From contig JANQKQ010000005.1 in the NCBI GenBank assembly GCA_028281105.1, forward strand, positions 1 through 53,309: DNA of 53,309 nt, given 5' to 3'. Origin of the DNA: Rhizobiaceae bacterium. GTDB lineage: Bacteria; Pseudomonadota; Alphaproteobacteria; Rhizobiales; Rhizobiaceae. The notes below the pieces were generated by a model. It searched no databases. It was not told the origin of the DNA and saw only the letters and a program-made list of their open reading frames with translations. Positions 35,058 through 43,586 of this stretch are shown here, piece by piece (the first letter of the stretch is position 1; each line of letters begins with the position of its first letter). A program made the translations under genes and the position numbers.

Positions 35058-36632
35058 ATGGTTGAGGTGTTGATCTGCGGCGGCGGCCCGGTGGGAATGG
35101 GTCTCGCCATCGAACTGGGCCAGCGCGGCGTCGACGTCGGAGTGGTCGAACAGCACGTCGAGCCCCAGCGCATCCCGAAGGGACAGAACCTTACCCAGCG
35201 CACCATGGAACACATGGCCGCCTGGGATGTCGAGGACGCGGTCCGCGAGGCCAAGACCATCCCCAGGGGCATCGCCATGGGCGGATTGACCGCCTATGGC
35301 TCGCTGCTCAGCGGCTACCACTACGACTGGTACAAACGCGCCACGGTGCGTCCCTATTACCACGCCGACAATGAGCGCCTGCCCCAGTACGCGACCGAGG
35401 CGGTGCTGCGCGCGCGCGTCGCGGAGCTGGACAATGTCGAGGTGCACTATGGCTGGCGCGTCGAGGCGATGGAGCAAACCGATTCCCGCGTGACGGTGAC
35501 GGCGGTCGAGCACGAAGGTGACGCGCGCAAGACCCTGGAGGCGCAGTACGTCGTCGGCTGCGACGGAGCCCGGTCACACATTCGCCAGGCGGCCGCGATC
35601 ACCGAGACCCGAAACGATCACGACCGGCTTATGGTGCTCATCGTCTTCCGCTCACCCGCCTTCTTCGATCTGATCGAGCGGTTCCCCGACAAGCAGTTCT
35701 ACAACGTGCTGCATCCCGACCTCGACGGCTACTGGATGTTCTTCGGCATGGTCGAGTGGGGCCAGTCGTTCTTCTTCCACGCCCCGGTGCCGGCCGATAC
35801 CACGCGGGAGAACTTCGACTTCGAAGGCTATATCCACCGCGCGGTGGGGACGCAGTTCCCGCTTGAGTTGGAATATGTCGGTTTCTGGGACCTGCGCATC
35901 GCGCTCGCCAACCAGTATCGTGCAGGCCGGGCGTTCATCGCCGGCGATGCCGCACACAGCCACCCGCCCTATGGCGGCTATGGAATCAACACCGGGTTCG
36001 AGGACGCGCGCAATCTGGGCTGGAAGCTGGCAGCGGCCCTGCGCGGCTGGGCCGGCGAGCGCCTACTCGACAGCTACGAAGCCGAACGACGCCCGGTTTT
36101 CGCATCGACCGCCCGCGATTTCATCGAACGGTTCATCATCGACGACCGCGCCTTCGTGCGTGCGCATGATCCCGATCGCGACCTCGCCGATTTCGAGGCG
36201 GCCTGGGCGGAGCGGGCGCAGGCAAGCGCCAATCTGGGGATCGCCACCTTCGCGCCGCACTATTCGGGCTCGCCGATCATCGTCGGTGGCGCCAATGACA
36301 GCCCTTCCGCGGTCGGCGCCCATGAATTCACCGCGCGCGCCGGTCACCACCTGCCGCCCCGGCCATTGCCCGACGGCACAAGCACCGGCGAGCATCTGGG
36401 TTCTGGCTTCACCTTCTTCAGCCTCAACGGCGATGAAAGACCCGCAGCACGGCTGCGCCAGGCAGCGGCGGGTGCGCGGGTTCCCTTGTCCGTGGTCACC
36501 GTTACCGCCGAGGAGGCCCGCAAAGCCTACGGGCGGCCGCTTGTGCTCGTGCGGCCGGACGGTTTCGTCGCCTGGGCAGGCGAAGCCATCGACGATGAAG
36601 CCGCGCTGCTCGCCAGCGTCTGCGGCCACTGA
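35058..36632 (+). CDS. FAD-dependent aromatic hydroxylase-type monooxygenase
   Basis: A 524-residue flavoprotein of the PheA/TfdB/MhpA group. Motifs are in order: the ADP-binding ICGGGPVGMGLAIEL at the N-terminus, VGCDGARSHIRQ (DG motif) around residue 180, and GDAAHSHPPYGGYGINTGFEDA (GD motif) around 295. The C-terminal ~130 residues form the thioredoxin-like domain usual in phenol-type hydroxylases. It likely uses NAD(P)H and O2 to hydroxylate a phenolic or similar ring. Start choice: ATG at 35058 (MVEVLICGGG); the upstream ATG adds 18 non-family residues. It is convergent with the nitroreductase gene. Confidence 0.9.
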   Translation: MVEVLICGGGPVGMGLAIELGQRGVDVGVVEQHVEPQRIPKGQNLTQRTMEHMAAWDVEDAVREAKTIPRGIAMGGLTAYGSLLSGYHYDWYKRATVRPYYHADNERLPQYATEAVLRARVAELDNVEVHYGWRVEAMEQTDSRVTVTAVEHEGDARKTLEAQYVVGCDGARSHIRQAAAITETRNDHDRLMVLIVFRSPAFFDLIERFPDKQFYNVLHPDLDGYWMFFGMVEWGQSFFFHAPVPADTTRENFDFEGYIHRAVGTQFPLELEYVGFWDLRIALANQYRAGRAFIAGDAAHSHPPYGGYGINTGFEDARNLGWKLAAALRGWAGERLLDSYEAERRPVFASTARDFIERFIIDDRAFVRAHDPDRDLADFEAAWAERAQASANLGIATFAPHYSGSPIIVGGANDSPSAVGAHEFTARAGHHLPPRPLPDGTSTGEHLGSGFTFFSLNGDERPAARLRQAAAGARVPLSVVTVTAEEARKAYGRPLVLVRPDGFVAWAGEAIDDEAALLASVCGH

Positions 36633-36651
36633 GGCCGCCGGTTCGCAGCAC

Positions 36652-37446
36652 TCAGTCGATCTTCGAAGCGTCCTTGTACATCACCCGATGGCGCCGGTTG
36701 GCGATCCAATCGTCCAACTGGGCATCGCTCATGAAATGCTCGCCATTGTACCGGTCGAAATGGGCGATCTCGTCCAGCGGCCTGCGCCAGCGTTTGTAAG
36801 GCTTGGCCGCAGCCGGGCCGAACAGGAAGATATCGAGGACCGATAACTCGTCGGGAATGCCCAGCAGCGGCTTCATCGCCTTTTGCGCGTTTTCCTGGCC
36901 GATGGCGGTGACCCACCAGACATTGTAGCCCAGCGCCGCAGCAGCCAGATGCGCCGACATGGTCGACGCGGCGACGGATTGCAGAAGGATGCGCTCGGCG
37001 TTCTCCTTGTACATGCGATCGAGGTCGGAGCCATCGTTGAGGACGGGGAACGCTCGTACCCAGCGCATGTCGGAGCACACCACGATGAACCCGGGCGCGG
37101 TGGCCAGGCCGCGATAGTCGGGAGTGGGAAACTTCATCTTGGCCTTGGCACGGAACCGCTGCTCGGCGACGAAATATTCCGATATCTCGCGCTTCAATTC
37201 GCCGTCCCTGACGACGATGAACTGCCACGGCTGTGCGTTCGCGCCGGAAGGGCCATGGCGCGCGGCCTCCAGGATCAACTCATAATGCTCGTCGGGAACG
37301 CAGTATTCGGGATCGAACTTGCGCACCGTCACCCGGTTGCGGATCGTCTCCATCAACGCGTCATATCTTCGCGTATCGCCGATGGTCGGCAAATCCACCT
37401 GCGCCTCGGCATCCGCAAGATCGACAGCGGGCTTGGTCTCGTTCAT
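36652..37446 (-). CDS. Nitroreductase-family FMN oxidoreductase
   Basis: A 264-residue FMN enzyme. The N-terminal RNRVTVRKFD and AARHGPSGANAQPWQF segments bind the FMN phosphate and ribityl chain, and LAAAALGYNVWWVTAIG is the central family helix. It is longer than minimal nitroreductases (~200), with an extra C-terminal ~45 residues (FDRYNGEHFMSDAQL...), as in some subgroups of unknown substrate. A GGGAGG site precedes the ATG. It lies tail-to-tail with the flavin monooxygenase, so a shared aromatic pathway is possible. Confidence 0.88.
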   Translation of the reverse strand: MNETKPAVDLADAEAQVDLPTIGDTRRYDALMETIRNRVTVRKFDPEYCVPDEHYELILEAARHGPSGANAQPWQFIVVRDGELKREISEYFVAEQRFRAKAKMKFPTPDYRGLATAPGFIVVCSDMRWVRAFPVLNDGSDLDRMYKENAERILLQSVAASTMSAHLAAAALGYNVWWVTAIGQENAQKAMKPLLGIPDELSVLDIFLFGPAAAKPYKRWRRPLDEIAHFDRYNGEHFMSDAQLDDWIANRRHRVMYKDASKID

Positions 37447-37509
37447 CGTCGCCTCCCTAGCGTTCGCGGCTGATGGCTACAGTCGTGCTGCGTAGCCCAT
37501 CAATCTCTC

Positions 37510-38820
37510 CTAAGTGTACTCTTCCACAATGATGAAGCCATTGCCTCCTGCACCTCCCGCACCTGGAGCGCCGCCGGTGCCCGCAGTACCGGCAGCCCCG
37601 CCTGAACCAACGGTGTAGGAATAGCTTGAATCGGGGCTGATGACTAACAGTTCAGTGTATGCACCAGACCCTCCCCCCGCGCCACCAGCACGACTTGGAG
37701 AAGCAACGGCCCCACCCCCGCCTCCACCTCCACCAGGATTGGAAGCTGCGCCGCCCGCTGTTTGAAAGCTACCGGGAGCACCGCCACCATATGCTCCTGC
37801 TCCAGCCGCCGCCTGCCCCGCAAAATCTGAGCTGGCGGACTGAGAGCTGTCTCCCGGAGATCCTGACCACTTGACGTCACCGAGGGTTGGCAAACTCCCA
37901 CCGGCGCCGCCGGCGCCACCATTGCCCCGATTTCCCCCATTGCCGCCGCCAGCGCCGCCGGCGCCGCCAGGGCTCGAGACTATGGATCCGAAGGTGGTCG
38001 CCCCACCCGTGCCACCTGTGCCACCTCCAGTAGTGTTTCCTGATCCTCCCCCGCCCCCGCCTCCGGCACCCCAGGCTCTGATCAGAATCTTGTTGATGCC
38101 CGATGGCGTTGTGTATGTTCCGGAGCCGGAGGAGAAGACCTGTCTCGATACAAACCCCATGGAGGAATTTGGGAAAGCCACCGAGCCGTCATCCTTGTCG
38201 ACCACGATCCCGTCATACCAGACGGTTCCGTCCGGGCTCACCTTCACGGTGAAGTCGTCGTCCCCGATCAGACCGAATTCGGCCCGGCCGGAAAAGCCGG
38301 TCTGGAAAAGATGGCTGCCGGTATCGCCCGTCGCCTTCTTGTTCACCTTCACCTGAATGTCGTCGTTGCCGGGGGTGACGTCGTCATGGGAGAACAGCAC
38401 CGCGTCGGATTTCACCGCCAGCCGGTTGGTGGTGTCGGCGGTGGTGTTGATGCCGAACAGCGAAGCGGTCGCCGCGGCTTCCAGGGTCAGCTGAACCCAG
38501 GACCCGCCGTCCCAGATCACCGGGATCGCCTCATCGACCAGCCACGCGATCCAACCGGCCTTGGGCGTGTAGAACATCCACGCGCCGTCGAGGTAGGCGG
38601 CGATGTTGTCTTCCTTGCCGGCCCATGCGCCGGTGGCGGTGGCTGCCGGGATATAGCGATCGCCTTCGGCCGGCGTGCCCGGCGGGCCGGTCAGATCGCG
38701 GTCGATGACCGAAAGCTGAACCAGGGCGTCCAGCGTTCGAAGCGCTTCGTTGTGGGTAACATGTTTCTGGGCCTCAGCCGCCATCAGATACGGCATGCGC
38801 AGATTGGTTGTCTCGTCCAT
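37510..38820 (-). CDS. DUF2793 / poly-glycine tail-fibre-like protein
   Basis: A 436-residue protein. Residues 1-~110 match DUF2793 (LRMPYLMAAEAQKHVTHNEA, GDRYIPAATATGAWAGKEDN, WIAWLVDEAIPVIWDG), a phage/GTA-tail-associated domain. A beta-rich middle (~120-250) is followed by ~180 residues very rich in glycine (GGTGGTGG, GGAGGAGGGNGG), ending GAGGAGGNGFIIVEEYT. This C-terminal signature is known from glycine-rich phage adhesins with polyglycine-II bundles. No signal peptide is visible. The Gly-rich part uses more A/T-ending codons than its surroundings (in one 26-codon stretch near 37620-37680, 13 end in G or C, and TTA is used), which suggests separate origin. No phage gene flanks it. Role unknown: adhesin or prophage relic. 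Confidence 0.75.
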   Translation of the reverse strand: MDETTNLRMPYLMAAEAQKHVTHNEALRTLDALVQLSVIDRDLTGPPGTPAEGDRYIPAATATGAWAGKEDNIAAYLDGAWMFYTPKAGWIAWLVDEAIPVIWDGGSWVQLTLEAAATASLFGINTTADTTNRLAVKSDAVLFSHDDVTPGNDDIQVKVNKKATGDTGSHLFQTGFSGRAEFGLIGDDDFTVKVSPDGTVWYDGIVVDKDDGSVAFPNSSMGFVSRQVFSSGSGTYTTPSGINKILIRAWGAGGGGGGGSGNTTGGGTGGTGGATTFGSIVSSPGGAGGAGGGNGGNRGNGGAGGAGGSLPTLGDVKWSGSPGDSSQSASSDFAGQAAAGAGAYGGGAPGSFQTAGGAASNPGGGGGGGGAVASPSRAGGAGGGSGAYTELLVISPDSSYSYTVGSGGAAGTAGTGGAPGAGGAGGNGFIIVEEYT

Positions 38821-38944
38821 TTCGCTCGTCCGCAGAGTTTCGTCTCAGTGATGACGGCGAATATCTCACGAGCGGCGAATGTGGGGATAAGTATGCAACG
38901 CGCAACGGCGCGCTACGCCAGCGAAGCGGCTTCCCGGAATGCGG

Positions 38945-38972
38945 AAAAAAGCTACCCCTACAAGGGGATACA
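38945..38972 (-). terminator. Rho-independent terminator after msrA
   Basis: Read on the minus strand, a short hairpin (TATCCCCT, loop TGT, AGGGGTA, with one bulged T) is followed by GC and TTTTTT. It starts about 17 bp after the msrA stop codon, so it ends the msrA transcript and insulates the DUF2793 gene. Confidence 0.7.
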
Positions 38973-38988
38973 GCAGACCGCCTAAGGC

Positions 38989-39609
38989 TCAGGAAGTCGG
39001 TTTCTTGTCGATGCCCGCGTGGGCTTCATCACCCCAAAGAGACTGAATCTGCTGATCGCGGCCGCAGGAGAAGCGGTAGAAGCGGTAGCGCACCGGATTC
39101 TTCTTATAGTAGTCCTGGTGATAGTCCTCCGCAGGATAGAAGGTGCTAGCGGGCACCACCGGCGTCACGATCGGATTGGGCAGCTTTCCCGATGTTTCCA
39201 GCGCCTCTTTCGACACCGTCGCCGCCGCCAACTGCTCGTCGTCGACGGCGAAGATCGCGGTGCGGTAGGAGTTGCCGCGATCGCAGAACTGACCGCCTAT
39301 GTCGGTCGGATTGACGCTGCGCCAGAACGTGTGCAGCAGCTGATCGTAGGTCACCTTGTCGGAATCATAGGTGATCCGCACCGCTTCCAAATGGCCTTCG
39401 GCGGTGTGGCTCTTGTAGGTCGGATTGTCCGAGTTGCCGCCGGTGTAGCCGCTTTCGGCCGCGATCACCCCGGCCACGTGCTCGAAGTCCTTTTCCACGC
39501 ACCAGAAGCAACCGCCGGCGAAGATCGCGGTTTTGGTCTCTGCCATGCTCGGCGTCGCCGCCGCGCCCAGTGCACAAGTCGCAAGCAGGGTGGATAGAAG
39601 CCAGCGCAT
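38989..39609 (-). CDS. msrA: Periplasmic peptide-methionine (S)-S-oxide reductase
   Basis: A 206-residue MsrA. The signal peptide MRWLLSTLLATCALGAAAT (cleavage near SMA-ET) exports it. The active site GGCFWCVEKDFE carries the nucleophilic cysteine, and a C-terminal FSCGRD provides a resolving cysteine. AESGYTGG and HTAEGHLEAV are family landmarks. It repairs methionine-S-sulfoxide in exported proteins. Start choice: ATG at 39609 after GAGGAG, which gives the signal peptide; the longer frame to 39867 is antisense shadow. A thioredoxin-like or DsbD-type reductant must be supplied from elsewhere. Confidence 0.93.
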   Translation of the reverse strand: MRWLLSTLLATCALGAAATPSMAETKTAIFAGGCFWCVEKDFEHVAGVIAAESGYTGGNSDNPTYKSHTAEGHLEAVRITYDSDKVTYDQLLHTFWRSVNPTDIGGQFCDRGNSYRTAIFAVDDEQLAAATVSKEALETSGKLPNPIVTPVVPASTFYPAEDYHQDYYKKNPVRYRFYRFSCGRDQQIQSLWGDEAHAGIDKKPTS

Positions 39610-39727
39610 GTCAATCTCCTCACATCGAAAAGCCATATGGCCGCCGCACGTCAGGCCGGCAAATAAAAGCGGCACACAAGTGCGTGAGCGTTGGCGGGCG
39701 TATCGGCAAAGGCGTGCGGCATCGCGC

Positions 39728-40585
39728 TCAGCTCGCCCGGATAAGCAGCCGGTCGAGCACCCACCATGGCGCCAGCCGTCGCGCAGCCGCCAGCAGCCAC
39801 GCAGCCCTTGTGACCGGATAGTAAGCGCGCGGCCTGTTCGAACCGAGCGCATGGGCAAGCTTCCCATACACCACCTCCGGTCCCGGCCGGCGCTTGCCGG
39901 TTCCGTCCTTCAGACGCGCGATGATGCGCTGATACTCGGCCCGGTGCGCTGAATTCTCCAAGTCGACCTCGGCCTCAAGATGCCGCAACGTGCTGCCGCC
40001 GAATTCGCTCGCGATCGGGCCGGGCTCTATGATGGATACGTGAATTCCCGTCCCGGCCAGCTCCAGGCGCTGGGTGGCCGCCAGTCCTTCGATCGCATAT
40101 TTGCAGGCGCCGTAGCCGCCGCGCAGCCTCATTGGAATGAAGCCCAGCACCGAGGAGCAATAGACGATGCGTCCGGCACCCTGCGCCCGCATCACCGGCA
40201 CGATCTGCCGGGTCAGTTCGTGCACGCCGAAGAAGCCGGCTTCGAACTGCCGCCGCAGCGCGTCGGTGCTCAGATCCTCGACCGCACCGTACTGGCCGTA
40301 CCCGCCATTGTGATACAGGCCGAACAGACGCCCGCCGGTGGCTTGCAGCACCTGGCGCACCGCCTCGCCTATCGATGCATGGTCGGCATAGTCGAGATAG
40401 AGCGCGGTGGCGCCCGAGCGCTCGAGCCGCGCCAGCGCCTCCTCGCTGCGCGCCGTGGCGAATACCCGCCAGCCGTCCTCGACCAGCTGCTGCGCGCAAT
40501 GCGCTCCGATGCCCGAAGAACAGCCCGTGATCAGGATTTCCCGTCGCTCATGTGAGCGCGGTGATGATGCGTCTGCGTCGGTCAT
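39728..40585 (-). CDS. SDR-family oxidoreductase
   Basis: About 285 residues, a classical short-chain dehydrogenase with ILITGCSSGIG near the N-terminus, the catalytic serine in YCSSVLGF and YGACKYAIEG (YxxxK). Instead of NNAG it has HNGGYGQYG, a replacement seen in the subgroup often annotated as retinol- or 17-beta-hydroxysteroid-like. A C-terminal hydrophobic/basic extension (AWLLAAARRLAPWWVLDRLL) could touch the membrane. The start is uncertain: ATG at 40585 is given; ATG at 40633 adds 16 residues. The substrate is unknown. Confidence 0.83.
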   Translation of the reverse strand: MTDADASSPRSHERREILITGCSSGIGAHCAQQLVEDGWRVFATARSEEALARLERSGATALYLDYADHASIGEAVRQVLQATGGRLFGLYHNGGYGQYGAVEDLSTDALRRQFEAGFFGVHELTRQIVPVMRAQGAGRIVYCSSVLGFIPMRLRGGYGACKYAIEGLAATQRLELAGTGIHVSIIEPGPIASEFGGSTLRHLEAEVDLENSAHRAEYQRIIARLKDGTGKRRPGPEVVYGKLAHALGSNRPRAYYPVTRAAWLLAAARRLAPWWVLDRLLIRAS

Positions 40586-40670
40586 GCTGCCGTTACCGCG
40601 ATCCTCGCCAGTTGCCGGTTTAGCGCGAACCATTCGCCTGACGCCAGTGCGGCCCGGTCGTCAATCACCA

Positions 40671-41543
40671 TCACTGAAGCCCTACCAGGCGAAGAATGTC
40701 CGCCGGTTCGGCGCCGCCCTGCCTCAACGCGCCGATCGCCACATCGCCCCGGCTCTTCGATAGCTTGCGGCCGTCATCGTCGGCAATGAGATCGTGGTGG
40801 TGATAGCGCGGCGCCGGCAGGCCCAACAGCTCCTGCAGCACCCGGTGAACGGCGGTCGCCTCGAACAGATCGCGCCCGCGCACCACATCGGTGATCTCCT
40901 GCTCCGCATCGTCGACGACGCAACACAGGTGATAGCTCGCCGGCACGTCCTTGCGCGCCAAAACCACATCGCCCCAACGCCGCGGTTGTGCGGTGACTTG
41001 GCCGATCGTGCCGTCAACAGCGACTTCACTCCACTGCAGCGGCTCGCCGAGGCGGGCGAGCGCTTTTTCCATGTCGAGCCGCATCGCATAGGCGGGCGCC
41101 TCGCGTTTGAGCGCGGCGCGTCGGGCCATGTCCAGCGTCCGCTCGTCGCCGGGATAGTGCGGGCTGCCGTCTGGATCGTCCGGCCAGTCCTCGCCCGCCT
41201 GCCGCTTGGCCGCCACCATCGCGCGGATTTCTCCCCGCGACAGCACCGCCGGATAGACCAACCCGTCCGCCTCGAGCGTCTCCAACGCCTTTGCATACCG
41301 GTCGAAATGCTCCGACTGCCGGCGAATCTCGCCATCCCAGCGCAAGCCCAGCCAATCCAGATCTTCGAGCATCGCCGCTTCCAGCTCCGGCGTGCACCGC
41401 TCGAGATCGATGTCCTCGATGCGCAGCAGCAGCCTGCCATCGACGGCCCGGGCTCTTCGCTGATTGACGAGGGCCGAATAGGCATGTCCCAGATGCAGCC
41501 GTCCGTTGGGGCTGGGCGCGAAGCGGAAGATGGATTGCGGCAT
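40671..41543 (-). CDS. gluQ: Glutamyl-Q tRNA(Asp) synthetase
   Basis: A 290-residue truncated GluRS-like enzyme that attaches glutamate to queuosine-34 of tRNA-Asp. FAPSPNGRLHLGHAYSALVNQ contains the HIGH motif (HLGH), and RKLSKSRGD is KMSKS. It lacks the anticodon-binding half of full GluRS, which fixes the identification. The zinc-binding Cys-x-Cys...Cys motif of the Escherichia coli enzyme is absent: the region YPAVLSRGEIRAM has no cysteines. It is divergent from the AlkA-like gene across 101 bp. Confidence 0.93.
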   Translation of the reverse strand: MPQSIFRFAPSPNGRLHLGHAYSALVNQRRARAVDGRLLLRIEDIDLERCTPELEAAMLEDLDWLGLRWDGEIRRQSEHFDRYAKALETLEADGLVYPAVLSRGEIRAMVAAKRQAGEDWPDDPDGSPHYPGDERTLDMARRAALKREAPAYAMRLDMEKALARLGEPLQWSEVAVDGTIGQVTAQPRRWGDVVLARKDVPASYHLCCVVDDAEQEITDVVRGRDLFEATAVHRVLQELLGLPAPRYHHHDLIADDDGRKLSKSRGDVAIGALRQGGAEPADILRLVGLQ

Positions 41544-41644
41544 GGAGAGTTTTCATCACCTAGACCGCGCCGGCCCTGGACAAAGGTCCCCGACACGGCA
41601 ACGGTGCGCAATAACCAAGGAAAAACCCCGGCCAATGTCAACGA

Positions 41645-42328
41645 ATGGATACCGACACCTTATCTGACGCGAACGCGCACCCGGTCACGGTTATCCGCAA
41701 TGGCGACGATGTGGCCGCCGGGCTGGCCGTCCTGATCGCCGCCGACCGGCGCCTGGCCCGCGTCAACGAGCAGGTGGACGAAGTTCCGCTGCGATTGCGC
41801 CCGCCGGGCTTTGCCGGCCTTGCCAGCATCATCGTCGCCCAGCAGGTCTCGCGCGCCAGCGCCCAGTCCATCACCGAGCGGCTGGAGCGGCTGATCCAAC
41901 CGCTGGATCCCCAAACCTATCTGGCGGCCGGCGAACCGGCCTGGCGTGAAGCCGGCCTGTCTCGCGCCAAGCAGGCGGCGCTCGCCGGCCTGGCGCGCGC
42001 CATATGCGAGCGCGAACTGGATCTGCACGATATCGCGATCAGGCCCGTCGACGAGGCGATGGCCGCCCTCACCGCAATCAAGGGCATCGGTCCGTGGACC
42101 GCGCAGGTTTATCTGCTGTTCTGCGCCGGCCACGCCGACATCTTCCCGGCCGGCGATCTGGCGCTGCAGGAAGCGGCCCGCGTCGCCCTGGACCTGCCCG
42201 CTCGCCCGCCCGCGAACGAACTGGCTAAGATCGCCAGAACCTGGACGCCCCACAGGGGCATCGCCGCCCGCCTGCTATGGGCATACTATGCCGCGTTGCG
42301 CGACGGGCGGGACGGCATGCCGGTTTGA
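41645..42328 (+). CDS. DNA-3-methyladenine glycosylase II (AlkA-like)
   Basis: A 227-residue helix-hairpin-helix glycosylase that removes alkylated bases from DNA. The hairpin and catalytic segment reads AIKGIGPWTAQVYLLF then FPAGDLALQEA, with the catalytic aspartate in GDLAL. SIIVAQQVSRASAQSI is the conserved first helix. It lacks the N-terminal TBP-like domain of the 282-residue E. coli AlkA, like many compact bacterial members. No ada gene is nearby. No strong ribosome-binding site is seen before the ATG. Confidence 0.9.
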   Translation: MDTDTLSDANAHPVTVIRNGDDVAAGLAVLIAADRRLARVNEQVDEVPLRLRPPGFAGLASIIVAQQVSRASAQSITERLERLIQPLDPQTYLAAGEPAWREAGLSRAKQAALAGLARAICERELDLHDIAIRPVDEAMAALTAIKGIGPWTAQVYLLFCAGHADIFPAGDLALQEAARVALDLPARPPANELAKIARTWTPHRGIAARLLWAYYAALRDGRDGMPV

Positions 42329-42443
42329 AATCCGCCCTGCGCCACCGCACAGTTTATTTGGGCCGACCCTTCACAAGCTCGTCATACTGGCCTTTAATAA
42401 AGCGGTATCAGGCACTTGATCGATTCGAGCCTGGGAGGCGGTC

Positions 42444-43001
42444 TTGACCATAGCGTTCCAGCCGGAAGCCCATCCGGCGTTGGTACTCAACGCCGATTAC
42501 CGGCCCCTGAGCTACTATCCGCTGTCGCTGTGGTCCTGGCAGGATGCGATCAAGGCGGTGTTTCTCGACCGGGTCGACATCGTCGCCGAATACGACGCGG
42601 CGGTGCACAGCCCGTCGATGGAGATGAAACTGCCGTCGGTGGTCAGTCTGCGCGATTACGTGCGCCCGAACCGCCATCCCGCGTTCACCCGGTTCAACGT
42701 GTTCCTGCGCGACCGGTTCACATGCCAGTATTGCGGCTCCGCCTCCGACCTGACGTTCGATCACCTGATCCCGCGTTCGAAGGGCGGCACGACCACCTGG
42801 CGCAACGTGGTCACGGCATGCTCGCCGTGCAATCTGCGCAAGGGCAACCGCCTGGCCTCACAGGTCGGCATGCGGCCGGCGCAGCGGCCTTTCGTGCCGA
42901 CGATCGAGGACTTGCACCGCAATGGCCGCAAGTTCCCGCCCAACTATCTGCACGACAGCTGGATGGACTTCCTCTACTGGGATACCGAGCTGGAACCGTA
43001 G
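42444..43001 (+). CDS. HNH endonuclease family protein
   Basis: A 185-residue HNH protein. A zinc ribbon (C94-x2-C97 and C126-x2-C129) brackets D106-H107 (TFDHLIPRSKGG) and N121 of the ββα-metal nuclease site. The N-terminal LVLNADYRPLSYYPLSLWSW is typical of the small stand-alone HNH family present in most alphaproteobacteria, whose role is not established. Translation begins at TTG (42444) with a GGGAGG site 5-6 nt before it. No restriction or phage genes adjoin, so it is probably a resident housekeeping or repair nuclease. Confidence 0.88.
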   Translation: MTIAFQPEAHPALVLNADYRPLSYYPLSLWSWQDAIKAVFLDRVDIVAEYDAAVHSPSMEMKLPSVVSLRDYVRPNRHPAFTRFNVFLRDRFTCQYCGSASDLTFDHLIPRSKGGTTTWRNVVTACSPCNLRKGNRLASQVGMRPAQRPFVPTIEDLHRNGRKFPPNYLHDSWMDFLYWDTELEP

Positions 43002-43056
43002 ATGAGTTTTACGATGCGCTATCGCCTGGCGGCTATGTGAGCGCGGGCTAAACGAG

Positions 43057-43578
43057 CTATTGCGTTACCGGCCGCGCGCGAACAGCCGCTCCGGCCAAAG
43101 CAATCGCGGCGATCCCGGCGCCGGCCAGAACGTTCCAGCCCGCAAACGACAGACCCAGAAACCGCCCGGCCGCCTCGTTGCACGAAGGCGGCCGCACCTG
43201 CGCCATCTGCTGGGCCAGGTTTTCCGCCGACAACGAGACCGCGGAACCGCCTTCCACCGCCGCGCAGTCGGCAGGACCGGCCCACAATCCCCATTCGACA
43301 CCGGAATGATAGGCGCCCAGCGCCGCCGAGTAGGCCGCCAGAAGCCCGACAATCACCAGCGCGCCGCGGGTGGCCCAATCGAACTTGCGCGTGGACGCGA
43401 CCGCGACGGCGGCGAATGCGACCGGAATTGCCCAATAATAAGGCTGGCGCTGTTCCAGGCATAGCGCGCAGGGGATATAGCCGCCGAAATGCTCGAAACC
43501 CCAGGCCGCCGCGATTACCGCCACCATGGCAAGGAAGACCGTGCCGGACACGGCCAGCCTTGATTCAAGAAGCCTCAT
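43057..43578 (-). CDS. dsbB: Disulfide bond formation protein B
   Basis: A 173-residue inner-membrane protein with four transmembrane helices that passes electrons from DsbA to ubiquinone. The first redox pair is C37-x2-C40 in IPCALCLEQRQPYYWAI (with the quinone-binding Arg). The second periplasmic pair is C105 (PADCAAVEGG) and C133 (PPSCNEAAGRFLGLSFAGWN). Start choice: ATG at 43578 (MRLLESRLAVSG); the long frame to 44280 runs through the adjoining gene. It lies 8 bp downstream of the YqaA/DedA-like gene. No dsbA is in the window. Confidence 0.92.
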   Translation of the reverse strand: MRLLESRLAVSGTVFLAMVAVIAAAWGFEHFGGYIPCALCLEQRQPYYWAIPVAFAAVAVASTRKFDWATRGALVIVGLLAAYSAALGAYHSGVEWGLWAGPADCAAVEGGSAVSLSAENLAQQMAQVRPPSCNEAAGRFLGLSFAGWNVLAGAGIAAIALAGAAVRARPVTQ

Positions 43579-43586
43579 CGCATGTG

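Noticed and set aside
37540-38080. CRISPR-like or tandem repeat array
   Set aside because: The repeated look comes from glycine codons in the DUF2793 gene; there are no equal-length repeats and spacers.
37510-38820. Prophage or gene transfer agent cluster
   Set aside because: Only one tail-fibre-like gene is present; no capsid, terminase, portal or integrase genes are found on either side.
42444-43001. HNH protein as part of a restriction or defence system
   Set aside because: No methylase, helicase or other defence gene adjoins, and small stand-alone HNH proteins of this type are ordinary in alphaproteobacteria.
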